Shown in pieces: positions 28,359 to 37,622 of a stretch of DNA of 64,000 nt (the first letter of the stretch is position 1; every line of letters starts with the position of its first letter). The position numbers and the translations under genes were made by a program. Where the stretch lies: positions 1 through 64,000 of the forward strand of contig JAPULZ010000171.1 of the NCBI GenBank assembly GCA_027294455.1. The letters are read 5' to 3'. Below the pieces are notes generated by a model, which saw only the letters and a list, made by a program, of their open reading frames with translations, did no database searches and was not told the DNA's origin. Origin of the DNA: Gemmatimonadota bacterium (GTDB lineage: Bacteria > Gemmatimonadota > Gemmatimonadetes > Gemmatimonadales > GWC2-71-9).

Positions 28359-31148
28359 TCAGCGATTCACAGTTCGCTGGTCGTAGTTGAACTTGATCTC
28401 GGTCAGATCGATCAGCTGCACGAAGAAATTGAAGGCGAAATTGCCGTTCGGGGCCTGGACGAACGCGAAGGTGGCCCGCCAACGCTGCAGATCCCGTTCG
28501 AACCGCAGGGCGTTCGACCCGAACTCCTTGGTGGTCAGGTTGTAATCGGTGGTCCACTGCAAGGACCAGTTTCTGGTCGGGCTGAACGACATCGTGGCCC
28601 CGAACGTCCGATTGTTCGTGGGCGTGCCGAACGTCTGCGTCTGCTCGTCTGATCTGGACCGGCGGTCGTTGAAGCGGATGGACGCGGTAAACCCCCGCCC
28701 CCGCTGTCCCCGGCCGGCGATGCTCTCGATGGACTGAAACGCGCGGCCGGCGGCCATGACGGGTACCGGGGCGAAGAACTCCTCGTCCAGCGAATCCGCG
28801 ACTCCGGCCAGCTCGTCGGGCCCGGGAGCCTCCAGCGGTTCGCCGCCGAATACCGCCCGGGCGAGGCGAGCGAACGTGGCACCGCTGATCGTGAAGCTCG
28901 TCGCGATGGACCGGAGAAACGGTGAGAAGGCCGCGCTGTCGAACCCCACCGGCCCGTCCCAGAGATCGTGGGTGAACCGCAGGTTGAATCCCCGGAGCAG
29001 GTCGCTGGTGAGGGTGTTGCTGATACTGGAGGTTCTCCAGCCGTTCCGGCCGGGCTCCTTGGCCTGTTCGAAATCGTACTGCAGGCCGGATGTCTGGATG
29101 CTCAGCAGCTTGATCTTCTGGGCGTCCCCGGTGCCCGACGTATCATCGCTGGCGAACTTGCCCTCGAACGTTTGGGAAATCCCGAGCAGTCCCACTGAGT
29201 GCAGGGCGGGGCTCGTCAGCCGGGGATTGGGGTTGCCCGGCTGGAGCGCGCGCATGAATCGCTCCGAGACCTCGGCGGAAGGCGCATAGGTCCAGGAGAA
29301 TTGCGGTGAAAACGAGTGGCGGATCCGCTCCACGGGCCCGAATCCGGGGAGGAAACCGAAGATCGCCGGCGACATGCTCGCGGCGAACGACAGCCGCTTC
29401 CCCTGCTGCACGAACTCGCCGCCGGTGAACTCGTTGCGGAGCATGAATGGCCCGGACGTCTTGTTGCGGACGCCCACCGAGGGCTGGAACTTCCAGGTCG
29501 CCGGGAACAGCATGGGCAGGTTGATGCCCGTCTCCCAGTTGATCTCCGTGGAGAAGCGTTCCCCGTACAGGCGGTCGACGGTCTTGGTGGAATCGTTGGG
29601 ATCGACGACGGCCAGCACCGTGCGCCGGTCCGCGAACACGTCGGTGACCCTGAAGTCGTTGCGGAGATTCCACCGGCCGAACCGGATGGGTGTTCCGAAG
29701 TGCAGGGTCGTGGTGCGCGTATCCGTGAACAGGGAATCTTCCTGCGGAATCCCGTCCACCGGGGGGAGCACGATGGTGCCCGCCGCTTGATTGAATTGCT
29801 GGGCGACCACGAAGGAGAACGTCGGCGACCAGGTGATATCGCTGCCGATGCTGATGGGCACCGGTGTCAGGCGTACGTCGGGAAACCTCTGCGACACGCT
29901 TTCGTCGCTGATCTGCTGGGTGCGGCTGCCCCCCAGGGTGATCGTCCCCCAGTCCAGCTGCTTCGAGAAGTTGATCGTGCTGCGTAGATTGCCGGTCTGC
30001 AGAAATGGGTCGACAGAATTCTCCCGCAACACCCTAGTGCTGGTGGCAAAGTCGACGGCGGCGGAAAGCCGGGTTCGCTGATTGAACTGCTGCTGGTGAT
30101 TCCAGTTGAGACGCGTGGTCTGCCGGCCGGTCGCGCCGTCCTCGCTCGATTCGAACACCCGCGAGGCCCCCAGCGACCCCGTCATGAAGCGGTCCAACCA
30201 GTTGTACCGCAGCTGAGTGTTGATCGCCACCGACGTTGAGGCAAACCAATCCAGCGACGCCTGGAGGTCCAGGTAGTCGTTGATCGCGAAGTAGTACCCG
30301 ATGTTGGTGATGTGCCGGCGGTAACCCTCGTTGGGGCGCACGATGTCGTTGATCCCGAAGCGGGGTACCAGGATGCCCGAGCGCCGCCCTTCACGCATGT
30401 CCTGAAAGATGAACGGCAGCCACATCACGGGCACGTCGCGGACATACAAGATGACGGGACGCGCCACCATGATGTTCTTGGACACGTACTTGGTTCTGCC
30501 CACGGCGAAGTGATAATCGGGAACCGGGAGATCCGAGCTCGTGATGCTGCCCTCACCGGCGTACATCCTCGTGGAAGCCGAATCCACGCTGAGGTCCCCG
30601 CGCATGTACCACTTGACGCCGAGTTGGGTGAAAGCCGTGATGGCGTCGGTGACCACCCCGCGGTGCAGGCAGGTGTCGTAATCCATCTCTTCACCGACGA
30701 CGGCGGTGCCTTCGCTGAACAGCTTCGGGTCGCCGGTGGCGTCGAGAAAGCATGCGTCCTGCATGTACCGGATGGAGTCCGCTTCCAGCGTGCTGCCGTC
30801 CCGCTCCACCAACGCCGCGCCCCACAGGTCGATTTGACGCACCAACGCCTGGAACGTTAGGCTGTCGGCGGCATAGCGCGTGTTATGATACCCCGGCCGC
30901 CTGAGCAGTTCTGTGATAATCGAGTCGGGAGCCGGAAACGCCCGCGAAGGACCCGCCGGCAGTCCCACCGCAGCATCGGCCGCCTGCGCCGCCGAATCGG
31001 CGCGAAGAGAATCCTGCACGACCCGTAGGGAATCGCGAACGGCTTGCGTCGAGTCACGGACCTGCGCCGTGGCGGCCGCGGCAGGCAGCGAAAATCCGAG
31101 GAACGTGACGGCTACACGGATTGCACCAACGCTACGCTCAACCCGCAC
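28359..31148 (-). CDS. lptD: LPS-assembly protein LptD-like outer membrane protein
   Basis: 929 aa; signal peptide; OstA-like N-domain (TLEADSIRYMQDACFLDATGDPKLFSEGTAVVGEEMDYD), VPVMWLPFIFQDMREGRRSGILVPRFG, terminal beta-strand-rich region. Confidence 0.85.
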   Translation of the reverse strand: MRVERSVGAIRVAVTFLGFSLPAAAATAQVRDSTQAVRDSLRVVQDSLRADSAAQAADAAVGLPAGPSRAFPAPDSIITELLRRPGYHNTRYAADSLTFQALVRQIDLWGAALVERDGSTLEADSIRYMQDACFLDATGDPKLFSEGTAVVGEEMDYDTCLHRGVVTDAITAFTQLGVKWYMRGDLSVDSASTRMYAGEGSITSSDLPVPDYHFAVGRTKYVSKNIMVARPVILYVRDVPVMWLPFIFQDMREGRRSGILVPRFGINDIVRPNEGYRRHITNIGYYFAINDYLDLQASLDWFASTSVAINTQLRYNWLDRFMTGSLGASRVFESSEDGATGRQTTRLNWNHQQQFNQRTRLSAAVDFATSTRVLRENSVDPFLQTGNLRSTINFSKQLDWGTITLGGSRTQQISDESVSQRFPDVRLTPVPISIGSDITWSPTFSFVVAQQFNQAAGTIVLPPVDGIPQEDSLFTDTRTTTLHFGTPIRFGRWNLRNDFRVTDVFADRRTVLAVVDPNDSTKTVDRLYGERFSTEINWETGINLPMLFPATWKFQPSVGVRNKTSGPFMLRNEFTGGEFVQQGKRLSFAASMSPAIFGFLPGFGPVERIRHSFSPQFSWTYAPSAEVSERFMRALQPGNPNPRLTSPALHSVGLLGISQTFEGKFASDDTSGTGDAQKIKLLSIQTSGLQYDFEQAKEPGRNGWRTSSISNTLTSDLLRGFNLRFTHDLWDGPVGFDSAAFSPFLRSIATSFTISGATFARLARAVFGGEPLEAPGPDELAGVADSLDEEFFAPVPVMAAGRAFQSIESIAGRGQRGRGFTASIRFNDRRSRSDEQTQTFGTPTNNRTFGATMSFSPTRNWSLQWTTDYNLTTKEFGSNALRFERDLQRWRATFAFVQAPNGNFAFNFFVQLIDLTEIKFNYDQRTVNR

Positions 31149-31884
31149 TGCGCTTCCAAATGACGCGACCGATGAGGATGCCGATCTCGTACAGCACGAT
31201 GATCGGGGCCATCATCATCAGCATGGAAAAGATGTCGGGCGGAGTGACAAACGCGGCGACGACGGCGCCTACCAGGAACGCGTAGGGACGGTTGCGGGCA
31301 AAGAACTTCGGGCTGACCAGATGCATCGCCGACAGCAGCACCATGACCAACGGCAATTGGAACACGAAGCCAAAGGCGAGGATGACCTGTGTGGCGAATG
31401 CAAAGTAGTCGCCGGCGGTGATGAACGGAGTGAAGGACGCTCCCGTGAACCGCTCGCTCAACATGATCTTCAAGATGGCCGGCAACACCCAAAGAAACGC
31501 CATCCACGCCCCGGAAATGAACAGGCCGGTACCGGCCATGATGGCCGGCATGACCATCCGGCGCTCCTGCTCGTACAGCGCGGGTGCAAGGAATCCCCAC
31601 GCCTGCCGGACGATCACCGGGAACGCGAAGACCGCCCCAAGGAGGACGGAGAGTTTCAGCGTGATGAGAAAGGCGTCGGTGGGCCGGGTGAAGACCAGAG
31701 TTCCGGATGGCACGTAGGGTTCGATGGGAATCATCAGGACGGCACGCAGATCGAACCGGGTCACCAAGTAAAACCCGAGAAACGATCCGACCACCAACGC
31801 GATCGCACTCCAGAGGATGCGCCACCGTAGCTCTTCGAGGTGGTCCAGAAAGGGCATCTCGCCCCGGGGCTGCTTCTTGGCCAT
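31138..31884 (-). CDS. tatC: Sec-independent protein translocase TatC
   Basis: MPFLDHLEELRWRILWSAIALVVGSFLGFYLV; FLAPALYEQERR; FGFVFQLPLVMVLLS; AVVAAFVTPPDIFSMLMMMAPIIVLYEIGI. Confidence 0.96.
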   Translation of the reverse strand: MAKKQPRGEMPFLDHLEELRWRILWSAIALVVGSFLGFYLVTRFDLRAVLMIPIEPYVPSGTLVFTRPTDAFLITLKLSVLLGAVFAFPVIVRQAWGFLAPALYEQERRMVMPAIMAGTGLFISGAWMAFLWVLPAILKIMLSERFTGASFTPFITAGDYFAFATQVILAFGFVFQLPLVMVLLSAMHLVSPKFFARNRPYAFLVGAVVAAFVTPPDIFSMLMMMAPIIVLYEIGILIGRVIWKRSAG

Positions 31885-31911
31885 CAGTGCATCAACCGGC
31901 CGCTCGGACCG

Positions 31912-32700
31912 CTACTGGCGGAGTTTGTCGCGGGCGAGGTCCGCCTCATCCGACCGGGGATAGCCGGCCACGACGCGTTGGAAGGCGAGGCGCGCCGCGG
32001 CTTCGTCGCCCCGGCGCTCGGCGTCGAGGCCGATCTTGTAGAGGGCCATGGGCGCGCGGGACGAATTGGGGAATCGTTCCACCACGGCCTCGAAGGCCGC
32101 GACGGCGGAGTCCGGCTCCTCGGCGCGGAAGCTCTCTCCGATCCAGTACAGCGCATCGGCTGCTCTGGCGCTCTCGGCATGGTCGTCCAGCACGCGGCGG
32201 AAGGCGATACGGGCCGTTGTGGGACTGCCCCGATTGAGCTGCTGAATCCCCATCTCGAACAGTTCCTCGGGGCCGGGTGCATCGGCCACTCGCGTGTCGG
32301 CGCCCTCTCCACCGGTTCCCGCGGCCTGCGTCGGGGCCCCGATGGAACGCTGGGCGATCTGATCGCGGAGTTGGCCGAGACGGACTTGGCTCTGCCCGGT
32401 CAACTCCTGAATCGCCACCAGCTGGCGCTGGATATCGGTGAGTTCTCCGCGGAAGACGCCCTGCATGGCGAAAATGGAGCGATTCTGCGCCCGGAGCGAA
32501 TCGAGAATCCGTCCGGACAACCCTTGGAGCAGCGCCATGTCGTCCAGCAGGCGTGCCAGCATAACGGCCCGCGCCGAATCGGCGCGGGCCGTGTCTTCAC
32601 GATACTCGGTTAACTGATTCTCGATCCGCCGAACGTCCCCCTTGAGGGCACAGCCCGTCACCACGACGCCGGCGACGAGAAGGGAGGCGAAACGTCTCAC
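31912..32700 (-). CDS. cpoB: Tol-Pal system-associated TPR protein (CpoB/YbgF-like)
   Basis: Lipobox VVVTGCALKG, coiled-coil, C-terminal TPRs (LFEMGIQQLNRGSPTTARIAFRRVLDDHAESARAADALYWIGES...). GTG start overlaps the pal stop by 4 nt. Confidence 0.85.
   Translation of the reverse strand: MRRFASLLVAGVVVTGCALKGDVRRIENQLTEYREDTARADSARAVMLARLLDDMALLQGLSGRILDSLRAQNRSIFAMQGVFRGELTDIQRQLVAIQELTGQSQVRLGQLRDQIAQRSIGAPTQAAGTGGEGADTRVADAPGPEELFEMGIQQLNRGSPTTARIAFRRVLDDHAESARAADALYWIGESFRAEEPDSAVAAFEAVVERFPNSSRAPMALYKIGLDAERRGDEAAARLAFQRVVAGYPRSDEADLARDKLRQ
32564..32592. repeat. Perfect 14-bp inverted repeat (1-nt centre) inside cpoB
   Basis: acggcccgcgccga-a-tcggcgcgggccgt; the two arms are exact reverse complements. 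Confidence 0.95.
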
Positions 32701-33347
32701 ATTCCCGGCATGGTCAGCCGGTCCCCTCCCGAGGTGATCGAGAACTCGTCGCGACGGTTCTGCCCCCATGCAGCCTCATTGCTCCCGGTGGCCAAGGGCC
32801 GCTCCTCGCCCATGGATGACGTGGTAATCCTACTCTCGGCTATACCCCGATCGGTGAGGTAACGTTTCGCCGCCAGTGCTCGCCGGTTCCCGAGGGCGAG
32901 ATTGTATTCGTCCGAGCCCCGCTCGTCGCAATGGCCGGTGACCTGAATGCGCAGATTCGGATTCGCCTGGAGGATGGCCAGTTTGCGATCGAGGACGGCG
33001 GCATCTCCCGGCCGGACGTTCGACCGATCAAAGTCGAAGTTGACGCGAACCGCCAGCGCCTGGCGCACCCGATTGGTTTCCTCTCGGATCACATTCAGCG
33101 AGTCGGCACGCTGACGGTCTTGTTCGGCCTGAATCCGCTGGCGTTCCCGGGCGAGACTGTCGCGGATAGCCTGCTCCCGTGCGATGGAATCACGCACCTG
33201 CTGCGCTTCAGCCTGCGCGGCTGCAAGAGAATCCGGGTCCGGGCCCAGAGGCGTTGGCGGCGCACCACCACCACAGGCGGCAGCGCCAATGACAACCGCG
33301 AGTCCGATAGACATCGGAAGGATGTGTCGCATCTTTGCTCCATTCAT
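32697..33347 (-). CDS. pal: Peptidoglycan-associated lipoprotein Pal (OmpA family)
   Basis: Lipobox VIGAAACGGG; FDFDRSNVRPGDAAVLDRKLAILQANPNLRIQVTGHCDERGSDEYNLALGNRRALAAKRYL. Confidence 0.96.
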   Translation of the reverse strand: MNGAKMRHILPMSIGLAVVIGAAACGGGAPPTPLGPDPDSLAAAQAEAQQVRDSIAREQAIRDSLARERQRIQAEQDRQRADSLNVIREETNRVRQALAVRVNFDFDRSNVRPGDAAVLDRKLAILQANPNLRIQVTGHCDERGSDEYNLALGNRRALAAKRYLTDRGIAESRITTSSMGEERPLATGSNEAAWGQNRRDEFSITSGGDRLTMPGM

Positions 33348-34699
33348 GAGTTGTTTCGCTCCGGTATTCTAGGAGACCATGCCGGAAGGCGCGCCTCCCC
33401 AAGCCTCGTTAACTGCCGCACCCGCCCCGTTTCCATATCGATGACCCACACTTGGTACGACCCGGTGCGGGTCGATACGAAAGCCAAGTGCCGGCCATCC
33501 GGCGCCCACGTGGCGTCGGAGTTGCGTGTCGCGCTGGTCAGCTGTCGCACGACCCGGCTCCCGACGTCCATCAGAAATATTTGGGCGGTGCGCGCCACGT
33601 AGCGGTCGAATGCCACACTCAACCCGTCCGGGGACCACTCTGGGTGGTGCGACGACCCTGACACACCATAGTCAAAAGGCGCGAACAGCTCCTGGCCAGT
33701 CCCATCCGACGACATCACGTAAATCTGGCTGAGTCCGGGTCGATCCGATTCGTAGGCAATCCGTTGCCCATCGGGGCTGTACGTGGGGGAGAGATTATCA
33801 GAAAAGCCACCCACCGTCAAGCGCTGTAAGCAGCAGTCATCAGCCAAGTTATATGTGTAGATGTCGGTGCCCTCCTCGTTGGCCCGCGAGAAGGCCAGCG
33901 TTCGGCCGTCCGGGGAAAAGGCGGGGGCGAAGTTTTGGGACTGCGAATTCGCCGTGGGCGCCACGACCCGACGTTCTCCGGTCTCCAGATTCAGCAGGTG
34001 GAGCGGCCCCCTGCCGTCGTCCCGAAACTCCATATAGACCACGGTGCGTGCGTCGGGAGCCCAGACGGGCGACATGGCTTCACCACCGGGCGGCGACAGC
34101 GCCTCCACAGAATGCCCGTCGAAATCGATGCGATAGATGCGGCCGGCGTTGATGAAGAGAATCTGCGTGGCCGCAATGCCGGGGACGCCGGTGGCGATGC
34201 GCACCACCTCGTCCGCCGCGCGGTGGATCCGCATGCGGAAATCGCGCTCCGTCGGATCGAGACGGGGAACCTGGATTTCCGTCCGCTGCTGCTCGCCCCG
34301 CACGTCGTAGAGCGTGATCACGACCCCGGAATCGGGACCGGCGTAGAGATTCACGGCATATGCCGCGCCGAGGGCCGCATATAAGGGATAGTTCACGAAG
34401 GCTTCGGTGACGCCGTTCTCTGCGGTGGTTCCCACGCGCAAAGTCAGACTGTCTCCCGTGGGAAGGGTGATCATCTCGAATTGATCGCTGTACTCCAGGT
34501 CGCGCCCCAGAATGGTCCTGGCGGAGTCGAGACCGCCTTCCAGCTCCCCGCCGAGCATCAGCATGCCGGGACGCGTGCCCGGTGCGTAGGTGATCCCGAT
34601 GCGGACACCCCGCTCCGAAGGAGGGATCGAGTCCTGCGCCAGGGCCCCCGATCCCACGGTCACGACGAGGATCAGCCCTGAGAACATCCCACGCTTCAT
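33344..34699 (-). CDS. tolB: Tol-Pal system beta-propeller protein TolB-like
   Basis: WD40/PD40 repeats (MSPVWAPDARTVVYMEFRDD, NFAPAFSPDGRTLAFSRANEEGTDIY, LSPTYSPDGQRIAYESDRPG). Start at MKRGMFSGLILVV. Confidence 0.93.
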   Translation of the reverse strand: MKRGMFSGLILVVTVGSGALAQDSIPPSERGVRIGITYAPGTRPGMLMLGGELEGGLDSARTILGRDLEYSDQFEMITLPTGDSLTLRVGTTAENGVTEAFVNYPLYAALGAAYAVNLYAGPDSGVVITLYDVRGEQQRTEIQVPRLDPTERDFRMRIHRAADEVVRIATGVPGIAATQILFINAGRIYRIDFDGHSVEALSPPGGEAMSPVWAPDARTVVYMEFRDDGRGPLHLLNLETGERRVVAPTANSQSQNFAPAFSPDGRTLAFSRANEEGTDIYTYNLADDCCLQRLTVGGFSDNLSPTYSPDGQRIAYESDRPGLSQIYVMSSDGTGQELFAPFDYGVSGSSHHPEWSPDGLSVAFDRYVARTAQIFLMDVGSRVVRQLTSATRNSDATWAPDGRHLAFVSTRTGSYQVWVIDMETGRVRQLTRLGEARLPAWSPRIPERNNS

Positions 34700-35403
34700 C
34701 GCCGCAACGTCCTGGGGTCGAAGAAAAAGCTCACGGGAAGAATGTCGCCGGCGAATCCTTCGGGCAGCGGACCGAACGCCCCGGTATTCCCGGCGGCTTC
34801 GATGGCGCCCTGCGCTTCGAGATCGAAGGCGAAGCTCCCGGAGCGCTGCACGAAGCGGAGGCTGGTGATGGTTCCGTCCTGCCGCACCAGGAACAGCACC
34901 TCGGCCCGCAACGACTCGTTGCCCGGCGGCCGCTGCCATCGCCGGTAGATCTGCGCGACGATGTTGCCCAGATACTCCGGAAACGGAAAGTCGACGCCAC
35001 TCACACTCAGGGTGGCGGGATCGTCACCGGTGGACGGCTCCTCGTCCTCGAGGGGTTCGACGTCCGGCGTGCTGCGGGGCGCCGGCTCCTTGTTCTCGGT
35101 CTCCTCCGGTGGGGGCGGCGCCTCGGCCATGGCGGTTTGGGGGGGTGGCGTTCTCGGCACGGCCTGCGTCCGCTGGGCGGGCCGATCGATGACCTCGGGG
35201 GCGCGCCGCGCCTCGGGCTCGGGCCTGGGCGCCGCGACGAGCTGCACCGTGTACACGGGGACATCGGGGACGCGGTGATCACCTTCGGTCGCAAAGACCA
35301 GGCCGGCCACCACCGCGTGGAGCATGAACGTACCTGCGAACGCTACAGTAATCCCGCTTCCCTGGCGGCTGCGTTCTTGATAGGCGTATTGTGGACGACT
35401 CAC
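34696..35403 (-). CDS. TonB/TolA-like energy-transducer protein
   Basis: N-terminal TM, Pro/Glu-rich spacer, C-terminal TonB-type domain (YLGNIVAQIYRRWQRPPGNESLRAEVLFLVRQDGTITSLRFVQRSG). Confidence 0.85.
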   Translation of the reverse strand: MSRPQYAYQERSRQGSGITVAFAGTFMLHAVVAGLVFATEGDHRVPDVPVYTVQLVAAPRPEPEARRAPEVIDRPAQRTQAVPRTPPPQTAMAEAPPPPEETENKEPAPRSTPDVEPLEDEEPSTGDDPATLSVSGVDFPFPEYLGNIVAQIYRRWQRPPGNESLRAEVLFLVRQDGTITSLRFVQRSGSFAFDLEAQGAIEAAGNTGAFGPLPEGFAGDILPVSFFFDPRTLRR

Positions 35404-35825
35404 CGCTCAATCTCCTCGGCCTCGGTGACGATCCCGAGATCTTCGATGCCGGCGGATCGGATCACGGCCAGGACCCTCGCCGCATCCGCCCAGGATGCCC
35501 GGCCATCCCCACGGAAATATACCCCGGCGGGATCGTTCGCCTCGACGATGGCCTGAAACGAGCCGCGGAATTCCTCATACGACAGGGGATCGTCGTCGAT
35601 GTAGATGACACCGTCCTTGTCCAGCGTGATGGTCAATCCTTCCTTCGGTTGAATCGGCTGCGCCTCGGTCCGCGGCAGCTGCACGTCCACCCCGCCCTGC
35701 ATGATCGGGGCGGTGATCATGAAGATGATGAGCAAGACGAAGGCGACGTCCACCAACGAGGTCACGTTGATGTCGGCCGTGAGGGACAATTCGCCACGGC
35801 CATGCGGACCGGCGTGCCTCGGCAT
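35400..35825 (-). CDS. tolR: ExbD/TolR family protein
   Basis: LTADINVTSLVDVAFVLLIIFMITAPIMQGGVDVQLPRTEAQ. Confidence 0.94.
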   Translation of the reverse strand: MPRHAGPHGRGELSLTADINVTSLVDVAFVLLIIFMITAPIMQGGVDVQLPRTEAQPIQPKEGLTITLDKDGVIYIDDDPLSYEEFRGSFQAIVEANDPAGVYFRGDGRASWADAARVLAVIRSAGIEDLGIVTEAEEIER

Positions 35826-35827
35826 CG

Positions 35828-36544
35828 CTAGATTCTCCCCTCCCGGGCCAGCGTACCCACGATTTCCTGGGCAAAACCCTCCAATTCCCCCGCAAACGAT
35901 CCGAGGCGACTCACCGAAACGTTATAGGCGATCACCGCGGGGATGGCCACGAAGAGCCCGAACACCGTCGTGATCAACGCTTCCGCCACGCCGGGCGCCA
36001 CGGCGGCAATGTTCCCCGAACCGCCGGCCGCAATACCGAGAAAGGTGTTCATCACACCGAGCACCGTCCCCAACAATCCCAACAAGGGGCTCACCGAACC
36101 GATCGTCGCTAACCAAGGTATAAACCGCGCCATGAGGTCGCGTTCCGCCGCCACCTCTTTGGCAAGCATCATGCGCAACACTTCCAGCTGCGTGACGGTG
36201 AGCGCCTCGGTCCGGCCGGGATTGGTTTGCTGCAGGGCACCCGGACGCAATTCGGAGAAGAAGTTGACACCCTCCTTGAGCAGCCGCCGATATGGTGACA
36301 TCACCAGCTTCATCACCGCGCGATAGGCATCCTCCAGCCGAGTGGTGCGCTCCAACTCCCCGAAGAACTGATCGGCTTGCTTGGTGATCCGGCGGAACTG
36401 CCACCACTTCAAGACGATGAGAAACCAGGTGATCACCGAGAACGCCGCCAGTATGCCCAAGACCAGTTTGATCGTCGGACTGGCCGTCGAGATCATTTCC
36501 CACCGGGTCGCGGGGAGGGCCCCCCCCAGTTGCGCCAGAATCAT
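35828..36544 (-). CDS. tolQ: MotA/TolQ/ExbB proton channel family protein
   Basis: LARFIPWLATIGSVSPLLGLLGTVLGVMNTFLGI...ALITTVFGLFVAIPAVIAYN. Start at MILAQLGGALP, ATGA overlap with galE. Confidence 0.95.
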   Translation of the reverse strand: MILAQLGGALPATRWEMISTASPTIKLVLGILAAFSVITWFLIVLKWWQFRRITKQADQFFGELERTTRLEDAYRAVMKLVMSPYRRLLKEGVNFFSELRPGALQQTNPGRTEALTVTQLEVLRMMLAKEVAAERDLMARFIPWLATIGSVSPLLGLLGTVLGVMNTFLGIAAGGSGNIAAVAPGVAEALITTVFGLFVAIPAVIAYNVSVSRLGSFAGELEGFAQEIVGTLAREGRI

Positions 36545-37488
36545 TGGTCCGATGCTATCCAGTCGTAGGTTCGTTTCAATCCGTCCGCGAGGCCGATCTG
36601 GGGCTGCCAGTTCCACGTCGCGGCCAGCTTGGACGGATCGATCGCACTGCGGAACAATTCCCCCGCCCGGGGAGCTGCGTGGTGGATTGCGAGGTCCGAA
36701 TCTGTGATATCCAGCAGCGTTCGGGCCAACTCGTTCACGCTGGTTTCTACACCGGTGCCCACGTTGAACGCCACGTCGTCGAGGTCCTCCAACGCCGGCA
36801 ATGCGCCGCGCGTGGCCGCCAAGTTGGCCCGGGCCACATCCTCCACGAACACGTAGTCGCGGGTCTGCTCCCCGTCGCCATACACGGTGAGCGGGTCATC
36901 CCGCAGCAACCGGCTACAAAAAATTGCCACCACCCCCGCCTCACCATGGGGATTCTGCCGGGGACCGTATACGTTCGCATAGCGCAGTGGAACGGCCTCG
37001 ATCCCGTGCAGCAGTGCGTACACCCCAAGGTAGTACTCTGACGCCAGCTTGCTCACCCCATACGGCGAGACGGGAAGCTTTGCGGCGGTTTCCGGGTACG
37101 GCAGCGCGCTCCCCTCGCCGTACACCACGCCGCCCGAGGAGGCGAACACGACGCGCCGGACCCCACCTTGCCGCGCGCCCTCGAGGAGATTCAACAACCC
37201 CCCGAGGTTGATACGCTCGTCGCGCAGCGGATTCTCCACCGAAACCCGAACGTCCATCTGCGCGGCGTGGTGATTCAGGATCGAGAAGCCACCGGTCTCC
37301 AGGAGTGCTCGCGCCTGAGGATCGTTCACGCCGTACTCGATGAACTCCGCCGCCGCGGGGACGTTCTTCCGCCGGCCGGACGAGAGGTCGTCCAGGACCA
37401 CGACGTCGTAACCTTCCCGTACGTAGATATCCGCCACGTGCGAACCGATGAACCCAGCCCCGCCCGTCACCAACACGCGCTCAGTCAT
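36541..37488 (-). CDS. galE: NAD-dependent epimerase (UDP-glucose 4-epimerase-like)
   Basis: MTERVLVTGGAGFIGSHVADIYVREGYDVVVLDDLSSGRRKN; YGVSKLASEYYLGVY; RYANVYGPRQNPHGEAGVVAIF. Confidence 0.85.
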   Translation of the reverse strand: MTERVLVTGGAGFIGSHVADIYVREGYDVVVLDDLSSGRRKNVPAAAEFIEYGVNDPQARALLETGGFSILNHHAAQMDVRVSVENPLRDERINLGGLLNLLEGARQGGVRRVVFASSGGVVYGEGSALPYPETAAKLPVSPYGVSKLASEYYLGVYALLHGIEAVPLRYANVYGPRQNPHGEAGVVAIFCSRLLRDDPLTVYGDGEQTRDYVFVEDVARANLAATRGALPALEDLDDVAFNVGTGVETSVNELARTLLDITDSDLAIHHAAPRAGELFRSAIDPSKLAATWNWQPQIGLADGLKRTYDWIASDQ

Positions 37489-37561
37489 CGGCCAACACCT
37501 GACAAAAGTGTCTGGGTTTCAAACTTTAGTTTTCGGTGGAGGAAGAAGATATGGATGTCAT

Positions 37562-37597
37562 CAAAATACAAAGGGGAATGGGCCAAGCCCACTCCCC
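37562..37597 (-). terminator. Rho-independent terminator downstream of the LysM gene
   Basis: GGGGAaTGGGC-CAA-GCCCAcTCCCC hairpin (37573-37597), followed on the minus strand by TTTGTATTTTGA. Confidence 0.7.
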
Positions 37598-37622
37598 AAA
37601 TGTCGGTGGCGTGAGACCGCGT

